A stretch of DNA of 64,000 bases from Arthrobacter endolithicus (GTDB lineage: Bacteria; Actinomycetota; Actinomycetes; Actinomycetales; Micrococcaceae): NCBI RefSeq assembly GCF_026627425.1, contig NZ_JAPNLH010000003.1:124001-188000 (forward strand). The letters run 5' to 3'. Shown one piece after another: positions 55,312 to 63,888 of this stretch; within the stretch, counting starts at the first letter, position 1; each line of letters begins with the position of its first letter. Both the position numbers and the translations under genes were made by a program. Under the pieces are notes generated by a model. It was given only the letters and a program-made list of their open reading frames with translations. It did not search any database and was not told the DNA's origin.

Positions 55312-55581
55312 CTACATATGGCGCCTGGCCCGGCGCTGCGGCAGTTTACGGCGCAGCCGGAGCATACCCCACAGAGCCAGCACGATGGCCAGCAGCCCCA
55401 TCGCCCAGCCCAACGCCGGTTGCCCGGTGAGTTCCAGCCAGAGCGTCATCGCCAGCAGAATGACGCCCCAGAATGCGAGGAAACCGATAATAATGTCAAA
55501 ATCCTCCCCAGATCGCTGGCGCTGGCTGACACCCGGCCGGACCGCGCGGCCCTGCACAGGAACGCGTGCGGAGTTGCGCAT
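55312..55581 (-). CDS. Small two-helix membrane protein, unknown
   Basis: The 89-residue protein has a basic N-terminus, helices at about residues 30-51 (FLAFWGVILLAMTLWLEL) and 57-75 (GWAMGLLAIVLALWGML), and an Arg-rich tail. Its ATG overlaps the permease stop by one base (TAATG), so it is made with the transporter. Not part of standard MalEFG sets; a small accessory subunit or chaperone is possible. Confidence 0.65.
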   Translation of the reverse strand: MRNSARVPVQGRAVRPGVSQRQRSGEDFDIIIGFLAFWGVILLAMTLWLELTGQPALGWAMGLLAIVLALWGMLRLRRKLPQRRARRHM

Positions 55582-56471
55582 TATTTCACCGCCCCGGCCG
55601 TCAGACCGGCCACAATCTTGCGCTGGAAGATCAGCACCAAAATGACCAAGGGAATGGTGACCACCGTTCCGGCCGCCATCACGGCTGTGTACGGCTCCTG
55701 ATGCGGCTGGGCGCCGGCAAAGTAGGCGATGGCCACGGTGACGGGTTTGGTGTCCTCGTTGGACAGCTGACTGGCAATCAGAAACTCATTCCAGGCCGCG
55801 ATGAACGCCAGGATGGCAGTAGTGAAGATCGCCGGTGCTGCCAGTGGCATAATCACCTTGCGGAAAGCCTGCCCCTGCGTGCAGCCGTCAATCCGTGCCG
55901 CTTCTTCCAGTTCCCACGGCATCTCCCTGAAAAAAGAGGTCAGGGTATAAACGGTAAGCGGGAGCACAAAGGAAATGTCCGGAATGATCATGGCTTGGTA
56001 GGTGCCCATCCAGCCGATATTGGTGAATAGCTGAAACAGCGGCGTCACCAGTGCCACGCCGGGGAACATCGAGGCACCGAGGATGACTCCCAGGACCAAA
56101 AACTTGAAGCGGAACTCCAACCGGGCCAGTGCATAGGCGGCAAAGACCCCAACGACGAGGGCGACGACGGTAGTAACTCCACCAATAATGAAGGAGTTGA
56201 GTAAGTTCCGGGCAAAGTGATTACCCAAGTCGGTGGAAAACACCGTCGTGAAGTTGTCCCAGGTCAGATGCGTAAAGAACGGCGTGGGATCGAAGGTGTA
56301 GCCGACCTCCCGGAACGCCGTGACAATCATCCAGTAAAACGGCAGCAGGCACCAGATCAAAATCAGCGCTGCGCTGATATAGGTTCTGCCACTGGCCCAG
56401 CGGGCCCGGTTACGCGCGGCGGTTTTAGGCGCAGAATCGAAGGCCGGAGTTTTTAGTGCTGAGACACTCAT
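55581..56471 (-). CDS. ABC sugar permease, MalG type
   Basis: The 296-residue permease has six predicted helices and an EAA loop at WELEEAARIDGCTQGQAFRKVIMPL that contacts the ATPase. N-terminal cytosolic segment, then LIWCLLPFYWMIVTAF. Translationally coupled to the upstream permease (ATGA overlap). No ATP-binding subunit is encoded here, so a shared MsiK-type ATPase elsewhere is presumed. Confidence 0.93.
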   Translation of the reverse strand: MSVSALKTPAFDSAPKTAARNRARWASGRTYISAALILIWCLLPFYWMIVTAFREVGYTFDPTPFFTHLTWDNFTTVFSTDLGNHFARNLLNSFIIGGVTTVVALVVGVFAAYALARLEFRFKFLVLGVILGASMFPGVALVTPLFQLFTNIGWMGTYQAMIIPDISFVLPLTVYTLTSFFREMPWELEEAARIDGCTQGQAFRKVIMPLAAPAIFTTAILAFIAAWNEFLIASQLSNEDTKPVTVAIAYFAGAQPHQEPYTAVMAAGTVVTIPLVILVLIFQRKIVAGLTAGAVK

Positions 56472-57517
56472 TTGCCTTTCCCCTTTCCACCGGCGGCAGA
56501 TTCCACGGCGTTCGCGCCGAGAAATCTAATAAAGATGAAGGCCACAATGAAGATAATCAGGAAGGTGATGGTCGAAAGCGCGGCGGCTGAATTGAAGCCG
56601 TTACGAATTTGGGCCACTACCAGCAGGGAAAGTGTTGTGGTGTCATTGGCGCCGCCGGTCATAATCGCCGGCAGATCGTACATCCGAAGAGCGTCCAGCA
56701 CTCTGAACAAAATGGCCACCATAAGCGCCGGCTTGACCAGCGGCAGGGTAATCTGGGTGAACCGCTGCCAAGCCGATGCCCCGTCCACCTTGGCGGCTTC
56801 GTACACGTCTGCCGGTATCATTTGCAGCCCCGCCAGGATCAGCAGAGCCATGAACGGCGTAGTTTTCCAGACATCGGCAATGATGATGGCCGCCCGGGCG
56901 GGCCCGGCGCTGCCGGTCCACAGAATCGCCGTGCCAAAGAGCTTGTTGGCAATCCCTTCGAAGGCGAAGATGAAGAACCACAGTTTTGCCGTTACCGCGG
57001 TGGGAATTGCCCAAGGAACCAAGACCGCCGCACGAAGCGCGCTGCGTCCGCGGAACGCCCGGGCCATGATGACTGCCATCCAGAATCCCAGGATGGTTTC
57101 CAGAACCACTGTGATCACGGTAAAGAAAAACGTTGTGTAGGTTGCGCTCCAGAATTGTGAGCCAACGCTTCCGGGGGAGCAGGCCTGCGTTCCGCCGCTG
57201 GGCGAGGCACATTGCTGAAACAACCAGCCGATGTAGTTGGAGATGCCGGCAAAGCCGCCCGCAACGAATGTTCCCGTCACCGGGTCCAACCCCTGGTCGT
57301 GTTGGAGGGACATCACTATCGCGTTGATGACGGGGTAGAGAATGACGATCGCCAGAAGGATCAGCGTCGGAGCTATGAGCAGCGTTGCCCATTTGCCCTG
57401 AGTCTTGGCCCGGCGATCCTGCCCGACCCCGTTTGTTTCTTTTCCCTGCTTGTCCGGCTTTGCCGGTTTGGGGCCCTTAGTCCGGTGCGTCGTCGTTGGT
57501 TCCGCTCCGATTGACAT
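56468..57517 (-). CDS. ABC sugar permease, MalF type
   Basis: The 349-residue permease has a charged N-terminal tail of ~45 residues, six helices and an EAA loop DVYEAAKVDGASAWQRFTQITLP. GGAGGGG precedes the ATG. With the binding protein and MalG-like permease it forms an importer for an alpha-glucoside (maltose, trehalose, sucrose or palatinose type). Confidence 0.93.
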   Translation of the reverse strand: MSIGAEPTTTHRTKGPKPAKPDKQGKETNGVGQDRRAKTQGKWATLLIAPTLILLAIVILYPVINAIVMSLQHDQGLDPVTGTFVAGGFAGISNYIGWLFQQCASPSGGTQACSPGSVGSQFWSATYTTFFFTVITVVLETILGFWMAVIMARAFRGRSALRAAVLVPWAIPTAVTAKLWFFIFAFEGIANKLFGTAILWTGSAGPARAAIIIADVWKTTPFMALLILAGLQMIPADVYEAAKVDGASAWQRFTQITLPLVKPALMVAILFRVLDALRMYDLPAIMTGGANDTTTLSLLVVAQIRNGFNSAAALSTITFLIIFIVAFIFIRFLGANAVESAAGGKGKGK

Positions 57518-57605
57518 GTCCCCTCCTTTCCAAACGGAATCGATCGCTGCGCCGGAACACAGGACGTGCCCGGTTTACTGTGACTTCAGCTGGCTGCGGC
57601 AGGAT

Positions 57606-57640
57606 GCCCCTGCAGGCGGCGCTTGTCCGCCGGCAGGGGC
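57606..57640 (-). terminator. Intercistronic hairpin between binding protein and permease genes
   Basis: GCCCCTGC/GCAGGGGC with inner GGCGG/CCGCC forms a strong stem right after the binding-protein stop. Such elements commonly stabilise or partly terminate the message so the binding protein is made in excess. Confidence 0.7.
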
Positions 57641-57647
57641 TCACCTG

Positions 57648-58928
57648 CTAGGAATTTGCGGAACTGATGGCCGACTGCATATCGGATAGGGCCTGATCGA
57701 CGGGCTTTTCACCCTTGATTGCTGCATAGGCGTTGTCTTGGATCGCCTTGGTGACAGCAGGGTAAAAGGGCGTCACGGGACGCGGGACTGCGTTTTCGAT
57801 GGAGGTCTTCAGCACCGGGAGGTAGGGCAGCTGCTTGACCAACTCCGGGTCCGCATACAGCGAGGCCATCACGGGGGCGAGCGAACCCTGCGTGGCGTAG
57901 AACTTGCCGGATGCCTCACTGGTCATGAAATTAACGAAGTCCAAGGCAGTGGCCTTGTGCTTGGAATACGCGCTGATGGCCATATTATGGCCGCCCAGGC
58001 TGGAGGCACCGGGACCGTCCTTGCCCGGCAGCGGAGCGACACCGAAGGTGTCCTTCACGGTGGAAGAACCGTCAGTCTTGGCCAGGTTGTAAACGTAGGG
58101 CCAGTTCCGCATGAACAGGAGGTTTCCGGCCTCAAAGGCCTGCCGCCCCTGCTCTTCCTGGAACGTGATGGCTTCCTTGGGAATGTTGCCGTCCTTGTAA
58201 GCCTGGACGAGATTATTCAATCCGGCCTTAGCCTGATCCGTATTGACCGTCGGCTTGCCGTCCTTGTCCACCACAGTGCCGCCGGCGGTGTTGATCGCTT
58301 CGGAGACGTTCACCGTCAGCCCTTCGTACTTGGCAAACTGCCCGGCGTAGCACCCTATCCCCTTAGCCTTGGCGATCGAACACATGCCCATCATCTCGTC
58401 CCAAGTCTTCGGCGGGGTGGGAACCAGATCCTTGCGGTAATAGAGCAAACCGCCGTCCGAGGCCTGCGGTACGGCATAAAGCGTGTCCTTGTATGTTCCG
58501 GTTTTCACGGTCGCCGGCAGCATTTTCGAGGTGTCCACCGCCATCTTGTCCTTCAACGGCTGCAGCCAGGATTTTGCGGCGAATTCGGCGGTCCAAATGA
58601 CGTCCACGGAGGCAACGTCGTAGCTGGCATTCTTGGCCTGGAAATTCTGCACCAGGTCGTCATGCTGCTGGTCGGCGTTGTCGGATTGCTCCTTAAAGGT
58701 CACTTTCTCATCCGGATGGGCGGCATTCCATTTGTCCAACTGCGGGCGGACCACGTTGCTGTTGTCCTTGCCCTGGACGTACGTGATTGGCCCGCGATCC
58801 GTGAGGTTGCTGGCCGCGTCGCCACCGCCTGATCCTCCGGAGCCGCCGCCGCTGCCGCCACAAGCTGCCAGCGCCAATGCCAGCACGCTCACGGCCGCCA
58901 GGGGTGCAATCCTTTTTGAATTTCTCAT
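57648..58928 (-). CDS. ABC transporter sugar-binding lipoprotein, MalE type
   Basis: The 426-residue precursor has a lipoprotein signal with lipobox LALAAC (Cys23), a Gly/Ser linker, and a cluster-B binding protein domain (AKSWLQPLKDK, YYRKDLVPTPPKTWDEM, GHNMAISAYSKHKATALDFVNF). Start at 58928 places the lipobox correctly; a longer frame upstream is not needed. It is the first gene of the operon, driven by a promoter overlapping the LacI-type operator. Confidence 0.92.
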   Translation of the reverse strand: MRNSKRIAPLAAVSVLALALAACGGSGGGSGGSGGGDAASNLTDRGPITYVQGKDNSNVVRPQLDKWNAAHPDEKVTFKEQSDNADQQHDDLVQNFQAKNASYDVASVDVIWTAEFAAKSWLQPLKDKMAVDTSKMLPATVKTGTYKDTLYAVPQASDGGLLYYRKDLVPTPPKTWDEMMGMCSIAKAKGIGCYAGQFAKYEGLTVNVSEAINTAGGTVVDKDGKPTVNTDQAKAGLNNLVQAYKDGNIPKEAITFQEEQGRQAFEAGNLLFMRNWPYVYNLAKTDGSSTVKDTFGVAPLPGKDGPGASSLGGHNMAISAYSKHKATALDFVNFMTSEASGKFYATQGSLAPVMASLYADPELVKQLPYLPVLKTSIENAVPRPVTPFYPAVTKAIQDNAYAAIKGEKPVDQALSDMQSAISSANS

Positions 58929-59014
58929 CCTGCGCTCTTCTCTTGAACTAAACATGAGTTGATACACACAGCCCCGGTTCATTTTCCGGCGCGTGAGATT
59001 GAGTGGTGCAAGTC

Positions 59015-59044
59015 ACTCTAGTAAGCTTTCTGATGATTGTGCAA
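59015..59044 (-). promoter_or_regulatory. Promoter of the alpha-glucoside transport operon
   Basis: On the minus strand TTGCAC (59044-59039) and TAGAGT (59020-59015) are separated by 18 bases, a good -35/-10 pair. The -35 overlaps the operator, so repressor binding would block polymerase. Confidence 0.65.
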
Positions 59045-59053
59045 GCGCTTACA
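59040..59053. promoter_or_regulatory. LacI-family operator
   Basis: TGCAAGCGCTTACA matches the LacI/CcpA-type consensus TGNAANCGNTTNCA at every fixed position. It lies between the divergent transport operon and the GH13 gene, and can control both. Confidence 0.8.
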
Positions 59054-59087
59054 TCAAATCGTGATCTTTGTTCTCAGGAGGGCAAAT

Positions 59088-61070
59088 ATGGATTCCGCCA
59101 TTCCCCAGTCCAGCGACTCGCAGGTCCAGGCAGCCCCCACTCCGGGGGCTCCCTGGTGGGCCGCCGCGGTTATCTATCAGATTTACCCGCGCTCCTTTGC
59201 GGATCTCAACGGCGACGGAATGGGAGACCTTCCCGGCGTTACCTCCCGGCTGCCTTACCTGCGGCGACTGGGGGTTGACGCGATCTGGCTTTCGCCTTTC
59301 TACCTCTCCCCGCAGGCCGATGCCGGCTATGACGTCGCGGACTACCGCGCCGTGGACCCGCGCTTCGGCGAACTGCGCGATTTTGATTCGCTTCTGGCAC
59401 AGGCTCACGACATGGGAATCAGGGTAATTGTGGATCTGGTGCCGAACCACACTTCCGACGAGCACATCTGGTTCGAAGAGGCGTTGGCAGCCCCGGTCGG
59501 TTCCCCGGCACGGGACCGTTACCTTTTCCGCGACGGGAAGGGTGCGCACGGGGAGATTCCGCCCAACAACTGGCAGTCGATTTTTGGCGGCAATGCCTGG
59601 ACCCGGCTGCGGGAAAACGGGCTGCCCGGACAGTGGTACCTGCACCTGTTCGATACCAAGCAGCCGGATCTGAATTGGGATAACGCCGAGGTGCAGGAGG
59701 AGATGCGCTCGGTGCTGCGTTTTTGGCTGGATCGTGGCGTGGACGGCTTCCGCGTGGATGTAGCCCATGGACTGGTCAAGGAAAAGGGGCTCCCGGACTG
59801 GTCCGGGCAGGCCGCGATGGTCGAAGGAAGCGAGGCCGCCGGGCACGCTCCGCACCCTGCGACGCCGGAGGCGCTCAACGTCGTCGATGACCCGACAGCC
59901 GATCCGCCGCAGTACCGGCCGAAACCGGCGATGGATCCGCCCTCACCGTATCTGGACCAAGACGGCGTGCACGAGATCTACCGTGACTGGCACCAGGTGC
60001 TCAAGGAGTACGACGGCGACCGAATGATGGTTGCCGAAGCCTGGGTCGAGCCTGCCTCGCGACTGGCCAGGTATGTCCGTGCGGATGAGATGCAACAGGC
60101 CTTCAACTTCGACTTCCTGCTGGCTGGATGGGACGCGCGCCGAATGGCCAAAGCGATCGACGAATCGCTCGACGCCGCTGCCGGGGTCGGCGCACCGGCC
60201 ACCTGGGTGCTGTCCAACCATGACACCGTCCGCCACCCCTCCCGTTTCGGGCTCAGCGACCCCACGACTTTCCCCAAGGGCATTAGCTCCGAGGACGAGC
60301 AGCCGGACGAGGAACTCGGACTCAGGCGCGCCCGCGCCGCAACCTTGATCATGCTCGGCCTGCCCGGATCCGCCTATCTCTATCAGGGTGAGGAGTTGGG
60401 GCTTCCCGAGCACACCACTCTGGCCGCCCATGACCGCCAAGACCCCTCGTTTTTTCGGACCAACGGGGCGGAACGCGGCCGGGACGGGTGCCGGGTGCCC
60501 TTACCCTGGCGGGCCGACGCCCCCGGCTATGGATTTGGCGGCCCCGGTTACAGTTTCCCTGCTGACGGCGTCACCGACCCGGCCAACGACGCCGCGGCCA
60601 ACAACGCAGTGCAAGCTCCGTGGCTGCCGCAGTCTGAAGCCTTCGCGGAATATGCCGTGGACCGCCAGGAAGGACTTCCCGGCTCCACCCTGGAGTTCTA
60701 CCGCCGGGCCCTGGCCCTGCGCGCACGCCTCGACGCCGGGCACGGACTGCTGGTCTGGAGTCCGCTCAACAGGCCAAGCGAGGGGATCCTCGCCTACCGC
60801 AACAGATCACTGCTGGTCCTGGCGAATGTGAGCGACGAGCCGATCCCGCTGCCCGAAGGCTACACTGTGGAGCTGGCCAGCGCCGCCGCAGCGGACGGCG
60901 GCGTCTTGGCCCCGAATAGCTCGGTATGGCTGCTTCCGCGGATCGGAGCCGCTCCCGGCCCTGGCCTACGCCACGCGGTCAGCCTTGGTAAACCTGGTCC
61001 GCGTTCCCGATCCAATCCGCAGGAGAACCGGCAGTTGACGGCCGGCCACCAGGTCCAGCGCCCGCACTAG
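59088..61070 (+). CDS. GH13 alpha-glucosidase/alpha-amylase-family hydrolase
   Basis: The 660-residue cytosolic enzyme hydrolyses alpha-glucosides brought in by the adjacent transporter. GH13 regions: DLVPNHTSDEH, GFRVDVAHG with nucleophile Asp224, MVAEAWV with acid/base Glu317, and LSNHDTVRH with Asp379; the QPDLNWDN segment fits the alpha-glucosidase/oligo-1,6-glucosidase subfamily. AGGAGG sets the ATG at 59088. The family usually ends near SVWLLPR; here the frame runs ~40 residues further and overlaps the convergent AmaP gene by 105 bases. Confidence 0.92.
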   Translation: MDSAIPQSSDSQVQAAPTPGAPWWAAAVIYQIYPRSFADLNGDGMGDLPGVTSRLPYLRRLGVDAIWLSPFYLSPQADAGYDVADYRAVDPRFGELRDFDSLLAQAHDMGIRVIVDLVPNHTSDEHIWFEEALAAPVGSPARDRYLFRDGKGAHGEIPPNNWQSIFGGNAWTRLRENGLPGQWYLHLFDTKQPDLNWDNAEVQEEMRSVLRFWLDRGVDGFRVDVAHGLVKEKGLPDWSGQAAMVEGSEAAGHAPHPATPEALNVVDDPTADPPQYRPKPAMDPPSPYLDQDGVHEIYRDWHQVLKEYDGDRMMVAEAWVEPASRLARYVRADEMQQAFNFDFLLAGWDARRMAKAIDESLDAAAGVGAPATWVLSNHDTVRHPSRFGLSDPTTFPKGISSEDEQPDEELGLRRARAATLIMLGLPGSAYLYQGEELGLPEHTTLAAHDRQDPSFFRTNGAERGRDGCRVPLPWRADAPGYGFGGPGYSFPADGVTDPANDAAANNAVQAPWLPQSEAFAEYAVDRQEGLPGSTLEFYRRALALRARLDAGHGLLVWSPLNRPSEGILAYRNRSLLVLANVSDEPIPLPEGYTVELASAAAADGGVLAPNSSVWLLPRIGAAPGPGLRHAVSLGKPGPRSRSNPQENRQLTAGHQVQRPH

Positions 61071-61586
61071 GGCGGACACGTCTGCGGCCACCTTGTGCGG
61101 GGAGACTCCCTGCCGCGGGTAAACGTGCACCCGCAGGGCTGGCCGGCCGCGTACCTCGTACGTGCTCACTGTCGATGCCAGCAGATCTGGACGTTCGGCG
61201 AGCGCAGATTTGAGCGCCTGTTCCGCCACGGCCGCGCTGATGATCACGCGGCCGGCTGCGCCGTCGTCGTCAGCGTCACCGTATTCATCCGCGAGAATGT
61301 TGCTGCGTCCCTTGCCCTGGTTCGCAATCCACGCCACCATGGCAATGATCAGCGCCACCAGAACCAGCGCTACCACGATCCAGATCCAGCTGCTACTGCG
61401 CCCGGCCACAATGGTTCTCGCCGTCAGTGAGCTCAACTGTTCCGTAGCGGGCTTGGCCCAGTCCTGCCACCAACGCCCTACTGGGGGGATGGACGCGAGG
61501 GCGATCAGCAGCGCTCCCGCTCCGAGGAAGATCAGCCCCAAAAGAGCCAAGAGCAGCCGGTTGAGGGCCCGCGGAGTGCCGTTCAT
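60966..61586 (-). CDS. amaP: AmaP-like alkaline-shock membrane anchor protein
   Basis: The 206-residue protein has two transmembrane helices (about 11-33 and 67-90) and a cytosolic C-terminal domain with RPALRVHVYPRQG, typical of AmaP, which tethers Asp23 to the membrane in Staphylococcus. Last gene of the five-gene operon; the ATG overlaps the previous stop by four bases. Its 3' end overlaps the GH13 gene. Confidence 0.8.
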   Translation of the reverse strand: MNGTPRALNRLLLALLGLIFLGAGALLIALASIPPVGRWWQDWAKPATEQLSSLTARTIVAGRSSSWIWIVVALVLVALIIAMVAWIANQGKGRSNILADEYGDADDDGAAGRVIISAAVAEQALKSALAERPDLLASTVSTYEVRGRPALRVHVYPRQGVSPHKVAADVSALVRALDLVAGRQLPVLLRIGSGTRTRFTKADRVA

Positions 61587-62176
61587 ACGCCCACCACCCC
61601 GACGGCGGCCACGTTGATCCGTACTTGCGGCCGCGGTTCCAGCGCCATCCGATCCGCTTCCTCCTGCACAGCGGCAAGTACTGCCGGTTCATCCACCGGG
61701 ATACCCGAGGTGGGACGAATATTGACCGTCACCGACCGGCGCGAAAGGATAACCAGGACCTGCTCCCGGGTAACCCCGGCGGCAAGCCTGGCGCACCGGG
61801 CCAAGGCAGAAGCAATTACCTCATCATCGGCCACCACGGCAATCCGGTCATCGGCAATCACGTGCCGCGACCGTTTCCCGGGCAGTACTGCGGTCAGAAA
61901 GAACATTAGTCCGAGCAGGGCCAGCAGAGCTCCCAACGCGCCCAGCAACGCCGGCTCGATACCTTCGGGAAGGTCAGCCAGCCGCTGGGCAGCGGTCAGC
62001 GGATCGGCCAGCCATGGGGGCTGGTCAAGGGCACGCAGCGCAGCTTCCAGTAGGCAATACACCGCAATCAGGGTGACAGTCACTGCCGCAACAGCGGACA
62101 GGGCGGCCCGGGAGGAATGGGTCTCGCGCCGGAGAACCCGCTGCATCAACTTCTCGTCGGAAATAGGCTTACTCAT
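61583..62176 (-). CDS. DUF6286 membrane protein of the Asp23 operon
   Basis: The 197-residue protein has a cytosolic N-terminal segment, two helices (about 26-48 and 75-100), and a C-terminal domain with VILSRRSVTVNIRPTSG resembling AmaP's. DUF6286 proteins occur in actinobacterial Asp23 operons. ATG at 62176; a GTG three codons upstream is an alternative. Confidence 0.75.
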   Translation of the reverse strand: MSKPISDEKLMQRVLRRETHSSRAALSAVAAVTVTLIAVYCLLEAALRALDQPPWLADPLTAAQRLADLPEGIEPALLGALGALLALLGLMFFLTAVLPGKRSRHVIADDRIAVVADDEVIASALARCARLAAGVTREQVLVILSRRSVTVNIRPTSGIPVDEPAVLAAVQEEADRMALEPRPQVRINVAAVGVVGV

Positions 62177-62189
62177 CGGACACACTTTT

Positions 62190-62573
62190 TCATCGGACCC
62201 GGCTCCGTTCCGTCGCCCGGACTCCGGTAATCCTGATATTTACTCGGCCCAAACCGGATCCGGTCAGCCCAGACACGCGGTCAAGGATCATGGCTTTCGC
62301 CTGGACCGCACGGGACCAAATGGGTCCGCCGTAGGCAGGGACCCGACCGGGATCGCGCACGACGGCGGCCAGTGGCGGGATGCCGAGCGGCAGGGACAGC
62401 GACAGCGCCAGCAGGCCGCCGTCGTCGGCAAAGCTGACACGCACGTCTGCAGGCTGCACATCGAAAATCTCCGCAGCAGCCCCTCGAGCCACGCTGGTCA
62501 GGGCCTGTGTGCTTATCCTGTTGTGACCGGTCAAGGAACCGGACTCCCTGTGCCGGGCGGTGCCGCCGGTCAC
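62190..62573 (-). CDS. Asp23/Gls24-related small protein
   Basis: The 127-residue soluble protein contains ISTQALTSVARGAAAEIFDV, VRVSFADDGGLLALSLSLPL and RVNIRITGV, a divergent Asp23/Gls24-like fold. Overlaps the membrane-protein gene upstream by four bases. Probably a second partner in the envelope-stress complex. Confidence 0.65.
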   Translation of the reverse strand: MTGGTARHRESGSLTGHNRISTQALTSVARGAAAEIFDVQPADVRVSFADDGGLLALSLSLPLGIPPLAAVVRDPGRVPAYGGPIWSRAVQAKAMILDRVSGLTGSGLGRVNIRITGVRATERSRVR

Positions 62574-62761
62574 GAGGATGAACGTCTTCCTGTGACGGCG
62601 TCAACGATGCTGCGCAGATCCAGTTTTCCATCAGCTGCGCGCCCGAGCAGCGCCCCGGCAGCCATGAAAGCTGCGGCGCCAACGAATCCCCAGAATCCAA
62701 AGGCAAACGCCATAAAGGCCAGAAACGCACCAATTCCGAGGCCTAGGATGGTTAGGTTCAC
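62570..62761 (-). CDS. Small one-helix-pair membrane protein of the Asp23 operon
   Basis: The 63-residue protein has almost continuous hydrophobic sequence to residue ~42 (LTILGLGIGAFLAFMAFAF, then GFVGAAAFMAAGALLG), then a short basic tail. Similar in layout to the DUF2273 proteins in Firmicute Asp23 operons. Four-base overlaps on both sides. Confidence 0.75.
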   Translation of the reverse strand: MNLTILGLGIGAFLAFMAFAFGFWGFVGAAAFMAAGALLGRAADGKLDLRSIVDAVTGRRSSS

Positions 62762-63222
62762 AGCTGCCCCCCGTTTTCGGCAGGACGGTACGCAGCCGCG
62801 GCACGTTCCGCAAAGGCACTGTGCCGGGAACGGCCCAGCAGCTTCTCCGGCGCGGAATCGGGAAGGTGGACGTCAGTGACTTCCACATTGACCTCACTGA
62901 CGCTCAGCCCCACGAGGTTTTCCACAGCAACATAAACCGCAGCCCGGACGCCGTCGGCCATCTGCTGGAGTTCAGTACCATACTCGGCCACTAACTTGAC
63001 GTCCACCGCGGTCTGTGTTGCGCCCACCTCGGCATGTACGCCCGCGGTACCGAGCGAACGCCCGGAGCCGGAGCCGAGGGTACGGACTCCCGGGACGGTA
63101 CGCGCCGCCAGCCCGGCCACTTTGGCAACCGCTGATTCGGAAATCACCGTCCGCCCCGACCTAACCGCGGCAATTGGCGGCTGAATGGATCCAGCCATCA
63201 ACGGAACATTTTGGCCATCCAT
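62758..63222 (-). CDS. Asp23/Gls24 envelope stress response protein
   Basis: The 154-residue protein has VISESAVAKVAGLAARTVPGV, VDVKLVAEYGTELQQMADGVRAAVYVAVENLVGLSVSEVNVEVTDVHL, the diagnostic Asp23 domain. It heads the coupled operon. Start at 63222 (MDGQNVP) is by position of the domain; earlier in-frame starts lie in sequence of unclear coding value. Confidence 0.87.
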   Translation of the reverse strand: MDGQNVPLMAGSIQPPIAAVRSGRTVISESAVAKVAGLAARTVPGVRTLGSGSGRSLGTAGVHAEVGATQTAVDVKLVAEYGTELQQMADGVRAAVYVAVENLVGLSVSEVNVEVTDVHLPDSAPEKLLGRSRHSAFAERAAAAYRPAENGGQL

Positions 63223-63344
63223 CCCGAGTCGCCCCCTTCTGCTGAGTCCAGCTGCCATTGCTCTTACCGTAACCCTATGCACCGAGAGGTATGCAGGCAA
63301 CGCCGCGCCCGGGCTGCCTGCACCCACCCGGTTAAAGCAAAAAA

Positions 63345-63379
63345 GACCCGCAGCTCCCAGGCATCGGGAACTACGGGTC
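63345..63379 (-). terminator. tRNA operon terminator
   Basis: On the minus strand GACCCG/CGGGTC with inner TTCCC/GGGAG is followed by six T. Ends the Glu-Asp-Phe tRNA transcript. Confidence 0.9.
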
Positions 63380-63388
63380 CTACAGCGG

Positions 63389-63461
63389 TGGCTCCGACCG
63401 GCGTCGATCCGGTGACCTTTCGATTTTCAGTCGAACGCTCTACCAACTGAGCTACAGAGCC
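63389..63461 (-). tRNA. tRNA-Phe (GAA)
   Basis: Acceptor GGCTCTG/CGGAGCC, D-arm GCTCAGTTGGTAGAGC, anticodon loop CTGAAAA (GAA), T-loop GGATCGACG variant within ACCGG/CCGGT. 73 bases, CCA not encoded. Confidence 0.95.
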
Positions 63462-63519
63462 GTGGTGAAGTCAAACTGCTCACGTCACCTGATTTGACGG
63501 ATTTCTCCACAAACCAAAG

Positions 63520-63593
63520 CGACCCTGACGGGACTCGAACCCGCGACCTCCGCCGTGACAGGGCGGCGCGCTAACCAACTGCGCTACAGGGCC
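63520..63593 (-). tRNA. tRNA-Asp (GTC)
   Basis: Acceptor GGCCCTG/CAGGGTC, anticodon loop CTGTCAC (GTC) on CCGCC/GGCGG, T-arm GCGGGTTCGAGTCCCG. 74 bases, CCA not encoded. This is a Tgt substrate tRNA. Confidence 0.95.
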
Positions 63594-63666
63594 ATGCAAT
63601 TCCACGCTTTCGCATGAAACAAGAGTTACATCGTATCAGTCTTTTCGGACCGATTATGCTGCTCTT

Positions 63667-63742
63667 TGGTACCCCCAACGGGATTCGAACCCGTGCCGCC
63701 GCCGTGAAAGGGCGGTGTCCTAGGCCGCTAGACGATGGGGGC
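63667..63742 (-). tRNA. tRNA-Glu (TTC), CCA encoded
   Basis: Acceptor GCCCCCA/TGGGGGT, anticodon loop CTTTCAC (TTC) on CCGCC/GGCGG, T-arm ACGGGTTCGAATCCCGT. Body 73 bases plus genomic CCA at 63667-63669. First of the three-tRNA operon. Confidence 0.95.
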
Positions 63743-63801
63743 ATCGGACACATTCGAGACCCTCACAGTTGCCTGCGATCCTCCCGAAGTGGACTTAGAA
63801 A

Positions 63802-63830
63802 ACTATAGGGCCTTGGCCGGGAATACACAA
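63802..63830 (-). promoter_or_regulatory. Promoter of the tRNA-Glu-Asp-Phe operon
   Basis: TTGTGT and TATAGT are separated by 17 bases on the minus strand, about 60 bases before tRNA-Glu. Close to sigma-70-like consensus. Confidence 0.7.
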
Positions 63831-63888
63831 AACGCCCGGATCCGATACGCTCCGGCGGCAGGGACCATCTCAAGCGTACGCTGGAGCA

